Shown one piece after another: positions 57,951-64,000 of a stretch of 64,000 bases of DNA. The DNA is from Fasciola hepatica (lineage: Eukaryota; Platyhelminthes; Trematoda; Plagiorchiida; Fasciolidae), in contig CANUEZ040000116.1 in NCBI GenBank assembly GCA_948099385.1, positions 15,907,501-15,971,500 of the forward strand. The letters are read 5' to 3'. The translations under genes and the position numbers were made by a program. Each line of letters starts with the position of its first letter. Within the stretch, counting starts at the first letter, position 1. The notes under the pieces are model-generated. The model had not been told where the DNA came from, did not search any database, and worked only from the letters and a program-made list of their open reading frames with translations.

Positions 57951-59834
57951 TTAGTATCCCAGGCCCAGTTCGTAGGCTCGGGTAATAGACATGTAGGGAT
58001 CATGCATACGGATCAGTTTTTGGACAGTTAGATGTTTATTTATTTCTTTTTTGAATAATAAAGAGGCCGAAGACATTGACCTAAGTTGAGGTGGGAGTTT
58101 GTTCCAGAGGGAAGAATATTTAACAATAAAGAAGTTTGACCGCATCACAGTCCTGGATACTGGAATCAAGACCATAGAGTCCCTATGTCGTAAAGAATAG
58201 TTGGAGGGAGTTTTGACCTGGGGGGCTGAATTGCAAGATGTACGTTTTACAATATTGCAAAAGAAAGACAGGTTCATTCGTAGACGGCGCAGCCATAGGG
58301 GCTCTAGGTGCAATATTTCACATCTTTCCATATAATTTAAAGGCGAGGAATATCCTAGTAGTTGTTTGGTAAATCTACGTTGTACATTCTCAATTGCAAA
58401 TCTGTCAATCTGCCGCATGTAAGAAAAGACGACAGTGCAATATTCCAGAAGTGGTCTTACATGAGTTTTAAAAATGCTTAGCTTGCTCTCTGTAAGACTG
58501 AATGTTCTATTAATCAGACCAATTAGCCGTCTAGCTTTAGCAACCTGCACGGCCGAATGTTCGGAGAAATTAAATGTACAAGAATATTGTAATCCCAAGT
58601 CCCTTACTTCCGGACTGTTGGGGATGAACTGATCATTAATTTTAAACATTCCCGCGGGAACCTGACACTTATACATAAGGATACAACTTTTGACAGCGGA
58701 GAATTTCATCAACCATTGGTTGCTCCATGAGTCTAGCGATAGTAAATCGCTCGTTATGCTAGCAATGGTAGAAGCTAAGGCGTCAGGTTCAAAGGAGTAC
58801 ATAATTTTTATGTCATCTGCAAAAAGGAACGCAGCCCCGTGTGTGATGACGTTGAAAATGTCATTAACATATATAAGAAAAAGTAAGGGACCTAGTACAC
58901 TACCCTGAATAACTCCACTAGTAACTGGTCGAGGTGATGATAAACTGCCATCAACGTCCACCACCTGCTTTCGGGATGTTAGATATGATGAAAACCAACT
59001 CAGGATCGGGTCAACAATTCCGTAGGTTTTCATCTTCGCCATGAGCCTATTGTGGGATACTCGATCGAAAGCTTTAGTCATGTCAAGGAGGATTACAATC
59101 ACTGATTTACCACTGTTAGTGGCCGTAGTTATAAGGTTAAGGAAGTCACACATACAGGTGGCACAGGATCTTTTTTGAATAAAACCGTGCTGTCCAGTGT
59201 TAATGAGGTTATTGTTTGGTAAATGAGTTGTCAGCTTATTTTTTATCAGTCTTTCCATAATTCGGGAAACTATAGGGGTGTGGTTCACTGGTCGATAGTT
59301 GGTTAGGTCCTGGCGTGAACCTTTCTTAAGAATTGGGATAATAACTGATGTTTTCCAATGGGAGGGGAAAACGCTACTGCTCATAGATAAATTAAAAACC
59401 TTTGATACCAAGAATGGGATATCAGTGCCACCTAGACTAAAAGTAGCCGGTGGTACGGCATCTGGCCCGGGGTGGTATGACCTCCTAATTTTAGTTAGCT
59501 GTACTGTTAAGTCGTTCGGGTGAAATGTAACCGCTGAGAACTGTGCAGATGTCAGCGGCTCAACGTGATATAGGCATGGGGAGTCATCGGTCGTTAGAGA
59601 CGAAGCTAAATAGGCACTGAATGCCTCGGAGATCTCTTGGGAGTTCGTTATATAATTGTTGTTATATATAACGGATGAGATAGGAGAACTGCACTGGCTG
59701 TTTCTCAGCTTCATCAGCTTAGATAAAGCTTCGGACCTCTTGGGGTGACTCAGCGCCCTTAATTCCTGTTTTTTACTGCGGGACATTTCAATCAATTTCA
59801 TAGAATTAGATAAACGGTTCATTTGCAAGAACAA
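57951..59834 (-). CDS. CR1-like reverse transcriptase, 627 codons
   Basis: The longest intact frame of the window; its first codon is TTG, so it is really the continuation of the upstream ORF2 frame after a shift (first ATG four codons later). It runs from the linker (LRALSHPKRSEALSKLMKLR, EISEAFSAYLASSL) through RT: TSVIIPILKKGSRQDLTNYR, TPIVSRIMERLIKNKLTTHL, GQHGFIQKRSCATCMCDFLN, SVIVILLDMTKAFDRVSHNR (motif A), TSGVIQGSVLGPLLFLIYVN and FLFADDIKIMYSF (catalytic ADD), then thumb FKTHVRPLLEYCTVVFSYMR and C-terminus FFIVKYSSLWNKLPPQLRSM, ending RAYELGLGY. All RT blocks are present, with catalytic residues intact. Reverse transcribes element RNA at the nicked target. Confidence 0.9.
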   Translation of the reverse strand: MFLQMNRLSNSMKLIEMSRSKKQELRALSHPKRSEALSKLMKLRNSQCSSPISSVIYNNNYITNSQEISEAFSAYLASSLTTDDSPCLYHVEPLTSAQFSAVTFHPNDLTVQLTKIRRSYHPGPDAVPPATFSLGGTDIPFLVSKVFNLSMSSSVFPSHWKTSVIIPILKKGSRQDLTNYRPVNHTPIVSRIMERLIKNKLTTHLPNNNLINTGQHGFIQKRSCATCMCDFLNLITTATNSGKSVIVILLDMTKAFDRVSHNRLMAKMKTYGIVDPILSWFSSYLTSRKQVVDVDGSLSSPRPVTSGVIQGSVLGPLLFLIYVNDIFNVITHGAAFLFADDIKIMYSFEPDALASTIASITSDLLSLDSWSNQWLMKFSAVKSCILMYKCQVPAGMFKINDQFIPNSPEVRDLGLQYSCTFNFSEHSAVQVAKARRLIGLINRTFSLTESKLSIFKTHVRPLLEYCTVVFSYMRQIDRFAIENVQRRFTKQLLGYSSPLNYMERCEILHLEPLWLRRLRMNLSFFCNIVKRTSCNSAPQVKTPSNYSLRHRDSMVLIPVSRTVMRSNFFIVKYSSLWNKLPPQLRSMSSASLLFKKEINKHLTVQKLIRMHDPYMSITRAYELGLGY

Positions 59835-60525
59835 CGTTGTAGCGTTGTAGCATAGAAAGCTTCTGCTTTAGTCGACAAAAACTGTTTGGTTTATCTCGTC
59901 CAGGTAGACCTTGGGTTGGGGTGATTACGTCAAGACATGCATTTAGTGTAGAGTAAAGATGATCCACCACGGTATGCAAGTCATCAGATAAAAAGAAAGT
60001 ATCCCAGTTCTGCGAGCGAATGAGTGACGGTAATTGATTCCAGCTAGCTTGGTGGAACGGTCTTTTAACGGTTGGTTTGTGAACGGTTCGTGCTGGCACT
60101 GAAAACTCACATTTTACCGGCAAGTGGTCACAACCTGGGATGCTGTTCACGATAGATGTGTGCACGCGAGATAATCCTACCGTAAAAATGAGATCAAGGA
60201 TGCTACTGCCTCTAGTTGGGCACATCACATGTTGAGTCCATCCTCCTAAACGAATGCTGGTCAAGGAGTGTATTAAGTGATGTGGAGCTTTCAAAGTGGA
60301 CCAACGTATTCCTGGTGCGTTAAAGTCGCCGGCCACCAGTTTTGGGCCGGGTATGTCCGCAACAACGTTTAACGCCTCTATGATAGGCAGAAAGTCGTTT
60401 TGACTAGTATTCGGGGGGCGGTAGATGCAACTAACAATGAAGTCAGAACATCCTGTATTGACCTGTAGCCAAACTGAATCCGGCAAGTTATCGAGTATGG
60501 GGTGCTGAAATATTTTCGCTCGCAT
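59806..60525 (-). pseudogene. CR1-like endonuclease, partial, frameshifted from RT
   Basis: The frame is open upstream of its first ATG (60,525) to a TAA at about 60,640 and includes AITGYQAFRKNRLTQRGGGC. It then reads FIVSCIYRPPNTSQ, KLVAGDFNAPGIRWSTLKAP (GDFN intact), MCPTRGSSILDLIFTVG and PGCDHLPVKCEFSV (the SDH block reads CDH). The catalytic Glu motif (SETWL) and the N-terminal motif are missing or damaged upstream. It overlaps the RT frame by 29 bases in a different frame, so a single frameshift at about 59,806-59,834 breaks ORF2. Confidence 0.85.
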
Positions 60526-60771
60526 GTTTTGTCTTACATATAGAAGACAGCCTCCCCCTCTCTGAGTGAGTCTATTTTTCCTGAAAGCTTGGTATCCGGT
60601 GATAGCGATATCCTCCAGCTGAGGAGGCAGTCGAACTATTTATGCCCTGGGTTGTGGATACTTCATCACCAGTGCAACTGTCATGATGCGCAAGTTGCTA
60701 AATGAAAGGGGATGCAACGGAAGGATACAATGGAACATAGAGCCGGTGTCAAGTAGATAAAGCGCTGGAAG

Positions 60772-62530
60772 GAGGACCCGCTTCACTCTGCCGACGGCCG
60801 CCGATATTTTATTTCTTCACCCATGTCGGCTCTGCCGGCTTGTAGTATCTATTCATTTGGTATCACTTATTCTCATAAAGCTCATTGACCGCATTCTTAC
60901 GCCTCACTGCCTACCGTTCTATCAAACCCTCCCCCATTCTCCCTTGTCATGCCTAATACCATTACACGCCAGTCTCACCAGCACCCATGACCAATTCTCA
61001 TATTAGAACTGCCGTTCCAAATTCTGCATCTCTCACAGCCCCACTCACTATCCAACCACTACCCATATTTTTTCCTTGACTGGCTCCGCGATTCCTCTGT
61101 GGTTCTTTCCACTAGACATTGCCCCGATTATCATCTTCCTACTCAATCCACCTGTTCAATTGACTGCTGGCACGCAGCTGTCCAGTTCCATTTCCCTAAC
61201 TCCGTCGCGAATCCATCTCTGGGACCTTTCGTTCTATTCCTGATTTACCCATCCTACGGCTTCTTGCTTCTTCCTTCTCTGCCTCCATCGTGTTTCATCT
61301 GCAGTAAAATGACCTCATTGGTCATGTCTTACCTGTATATCTTCGGTCATTGCTCTCGTCTCCTGTTCCGTATATTGCTGGGCACAGACATTTTCTGTAT
61401 GCCTTTCAGTTTGGTCTGCTTTCCATGTTCCACCGATTGTAAAGACAACGTTACGTCATGATGTTCTTTTACAGTTCCAAGTCGTTTGATCTGCCACTAC
61501 TCGATTCCTCTGGCCCGTCACCACATGTCACACCTGCACTGATCACATAATAATAACCCATTCTCACCTATTCTCTTCGACACTTTCCGTCATCTTTCCT
61601 CTGATATTACCTGCCTCTCACAGTCGTCACCTCTTCTGTGTTTCCGCACTCCTTTGTTCCTCTCTCCGTTGGGCCGCCATGTGCACCTGTTATGAAGATA
61701 ATTCACCACGATATTTCAAAGTTAATTCAACAACCATTTGACCTAACATTACCTCCCCCCCCCCCAAAGGCTGATAATTTCCTTCTAGGACCCCATTGTT
61801 ATGGCTCCCTCTTCTCTTATATCTATACATATATGTATATATAATATGTATATAAACTTGCGCATATATGTATATGTGCACGCGCTCTGCATCTTGCAGT
61901 TCCTCGCCGGCCACTTCTCTTGCCATCATCCCACCGACCGTCATGATATGCATCCATCCTTCCTACATCCGTGCCTCACATCTACCGTATCCACTCCTCC
62001 TGAATTGTTTTGTCATGCAATCCACCCTTTACGTCTTGTATTGCTAGCTCCCTGTTTTACGATGGGCTTTGTTCTCTGTCCGCCAGCCATCCACCATAGA
62101 GTACCAATTCTTCATTGATATCTAATCCACTCCAGTGCATCTCACTTTTTTCTCCATCGCCCCTCGCTACTGCGGTTCCTTATACCGACTTCTAGTCTTT
62201 CTCATGTTTATCAGTCGGCCTTCATATGTATCCACCCGGACCAGTCATATTCCTCATCTGACCTTGACTTTCAAACTCACCGGGCGTCCATTTAAATCCG
62301 CCCTTGATTTCATTTAAAATCCCCACAACTTCAATGGTGTGCATACATTTATCTTATTTTCATCCCACTTAATTCCCCCTTCTGAGCCTTTTTATCCCAA
62401 TTTTTCATGCAAGTTTCCACATTTTCATGAATTATATCCGTCCATTCCATCACCTGAATCAACAAGATCATGCACGTGGCATGCTTCGGGCGTCTTTGAA
62501 ATAAACCAATATTGTTATTGTTATTATAAC
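60772..62530 (+). mobile_element. LINE 3' region with ATT-type tail (copy f)
   Basis: The plus-strand copy starts abruptly at CCCGCTTCACTCTGCC, matching 53,925 onward in copy c and, from about 61,000, copy a (31,701-33,216). It ends CATGCTTCGGGCGTCTTTGA, AATAAACC and an ATT/GTT tail (62,508-62,529), the family terminus. It contains pyrimidine runs (12 C at about 61,757) and an ACATATATG-type simple repeat at about 61,820-61,880. Frames such as 61,099-61,461 and 61,801-62,118 have counterparts in copies a and b but no known domain. Confidence 0.8.
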
Positions 62531-62639
62531 CCCTTCCGGTACCCCGTTAACTTTCGAGAAATGTCCTGCACATTTTAGAAAGTGAGGAACAAGATCCGCC
62601 CTCCGGAGGCACAAACCGAGAAAAACTGTGGCAGCCATC
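62531..62639. other. Short spacer between LINE tail and next LINE
   Basis: About 110 bases after the tail of copy f, with no motif seen. The next plus-strand LINE remnant becomes recognisable beyond it. Confidence 0.3.
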
Positions 62640-64000
62640 ACAAGGGCTGGAACACGAGACATCTCACGCACTGGTACGATCTGAGCAGATCTCCATCCAG
62701 CAGTCCACCCCCCCCCCCCCCTCTTTTTAAGTTTCTCGCTTGGATGCTCCAAGACGCTTATCCACCAACTGCTTACGCATCTCCAACACAGTGCTACAGC
62801 TCAGACTACAGGTGGCAAAAATGACTTCACATTACGGGCATCGTAGAAACCTGGTTCATCCCAGGAAACTCAGAAGGAGAAATAGACTAACGGATGCTCC
62901 ATAGCCCAAAGGAACTTAAGCTGAGGTCGAGCACGTGAAGTTTCACTCCACTTGAACCGAACACTACCCAGCAATCACCTCTTCAACGCCGGTCACTCTC
63001 ATTAACCTCCTCCGGGTGGAATTGGCGCTGAGTGGTATCGAAACGGTAGTAGTGGACGTGATGTGCCGACCACCACAGTGCCGACAGGAAGAATCAGCGG
63101 CAGTCATTGAGCAGGCAAATGGGGTAAAGAATGCTCACTTATTCATCCCTCTTTTGCTGGTGGGGCTCATCAAAACTCCCTCGATAGACACCCCTAGATA
63201 CCTCCCCACAGATTCTATGTTCGGTGCCCGGCCACTGGAAGTAATCTCTCAGATGTCCCGGAAGCAGCTTGTCTCACATTCAACCAGGTTTCGCCGCGGG
63301 CAAACACCCCACTTATTGATCTTGTCATCACAAACGAACCGCGCCGGCTGGATACAGCCTACCACCCCTTTGTTGCGAGAGAGAGGTCACAGAGTCCTCG
63401 GGTTTGACTTCGTCATCAGATGGCTATCGCGCAGTGTCATTTAGGACAGCGAGACCTTTAAAAATGACTGGTATCCCCCGGCTTAGGGGGTATCTTACAT
63501 ATCAGCTGGAGCCTAGTTTCCGGGATGCTGACGTAAATAAACTAAATCAGCCAACTAAGTGAAGCATTTTAAAAGCTGGCACTTGTTTCGTACTAAGAGC
63601 CAAGACAAGAAACAACCCTAACACATATCACTCTTTATCTTCCAGGGAAGCCCGCACGTTCTTTTTGCCATAAGAAAGGGCACCCAACTGATAGAAGGTG
63701 CGGACAAATTAATAAAACGGATTCGAAACGAATGCAAGCCAGAAATACGCAAAAACTCAAGAGTTGCAAAGGGGTTTCTTAGCACGGGCCCGCTCCAAAA
63801 AATCTATTCTATTCGAGCATATTCGCCGCACGGAACACAAACACTCCGCGCTAACCCTATACCCTCTTGATGGCACCCGAGTCACTTCGTTTGAGTAAGT
63901 AATTAAGAACTTCTCGGATCATTTCCACTTTATTTTAAGCTGACCACCAACGTTAACCTATCTCACTCTTCCTTCAAAGGTCGTAGAAAGAAACCCGGAC
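62640..64000 (+). mobile_element. CR1-type LINE endonuclease remnant, runs off the right edge
   Basis: Plus-strand blocks: ITGIVETWFIPGNSEGEID (about 62,825-62,890, catalytic Glu), VELALSGIETVVVDVMCRPP and QCRQEESAAVIEQANGVKNA (63,015-63,140), LVSHSTRFRRGQTPHLLILS (63,265-63,330), and RGHRVLGFDFVIRWL (63,385-63,430; the SDH block reads RGH). Beyond about 63,640 a worn linker follows (ADKLIKRIRNECKPEI, then HIRRTEHKHSALTLYPLDGT and NFSDHFHF in another frame), which normally precedes RT. RT would start just beyond base 64,000. A run of about 14 C lies at 62,707-62,721. This lineage differs from copies A-C. Confidence 0.7.

Larger units (their letters stand above)
55775..60771 (-). mobile_element. 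Best-preserved CR1-like LINE of the window (copy A)
   Basis: This minus-strand element of about 5 kb has the endonuclease (from about 60,660), a 627-codon RT frame and a long 3' region ending GCATGCTTCGGGCG and an (ATT)7-like tail at 55,775-55,797. Only one frameshift separates the two long coding frames. The endonuclease lacks its first motifs, so the element is 5'-truncated or deleted there; the 5' limit between 60,640 and 60,771 is uncertain. That the 3' region from 57,950 down to 55,798 belongs to the same element is inferred from strand and the tail. The right neighbour, copy f, starts at 60,772 in the opposite orientation. Confidence 0.75.

Noticed and set aside
61757..62721. C-runs as regulatory or telomere-like sequence
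   Set aside because: Isolated homopolymers of about 12 and 14 bases in pyrimidine-rich LINE DNA; no repeat unit.

Overview
The window looks like nuclear DNA of a flatworm, most likely a fluke or a close relative. The inference rests on the kinds of retroelement: RTE-type non-LTR elements whose endonuclease, reverse transcriptase and C-terminal motifs resemble those I know from trematodes, several CR1/Jockey-like LINE lineages, and Ty3/gypsy elements with a flatworm-style gag. There is no operon structure, ribosome binding site or dense coding. I recognise no host gene with confidence; the only candidate is a 188-codon proline/serine-rich frame at 2734-3300 (minus). The window is a graveyard of nested retroelements, nearly all broken by frameshifts, stops and truncation. 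Families were recognised by reading translations from memory of the families, not by searches, so family names are firm at superfamily level and element limits are approximate unless a tail, LTR or junction marks them.

Layout. 1-1455 (minus): an unbroken 485-codon RTE-type endonuclease frame leaving the left edge. 1456-6180: mostly featureless, apart from the proline-rich frame. 6181-8353: a small gypsy element with paired LTRs of about 176 bp, keeping gag, protease and part of RT. 9.0-12.6 kb: a Jockey-like RT split by an RTE copy (about 9.76-12.23 kb). 12.63-13.88 kb: a younger RTE copy on the minus strand. 15.4-17.8 kb: an RTE copy on the plus strand, itself interrupted by about 720 bp and followed by a (TA)n tract. 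18.0-19.75 kb: a minus-strand CR1-type RT split by a very young 408-bp RTE tail. 20.6-26.4 kb: two gypsy families in opposite orientations, one apparently inside the other, with an inverted copy of one element's end. 27-29 kb: an old minus-strand CR1-type RT.

29.6-36.7 kb and 53-62.5 kb are dominated by one LINE family. It has a long pyrimidine-rich 3' region and ends in a conserved motif (CATGCTTCGGGCGTC, then AATAAA and an ATT-type triplet tail). Five tailed ends and one copy with its end cut off are present, in both orientations. The best-preserved relative is a minus-strand CR1-like element (about 55,775-60,771) with endonuclease and RT frames broken by one frameshift. Other CR1/Jockey lineages lie at 37.4-40.4 kb (minus), 41.4-44.0 kb (plus), 45.2-54.4 kb (plus, with an ORF1-like region) and 62.6 kb to the right edge (plus). 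A gypsy integrase remnant is at 40.8-41.3 kb.

I found no new defence or metabolic system. The informative signals concern retrotransposition: near-identical RTE tails with a candidate target-site duplication, an inverted/sense composite suggesting twin priming, head-to-head element junctions, substitutions in catalytic motifs, and a tandem CCAAT-type array in a probable gypsy LTR. No tRNA, rRNA, CRISPR array or plasmid or phage feature was seen.
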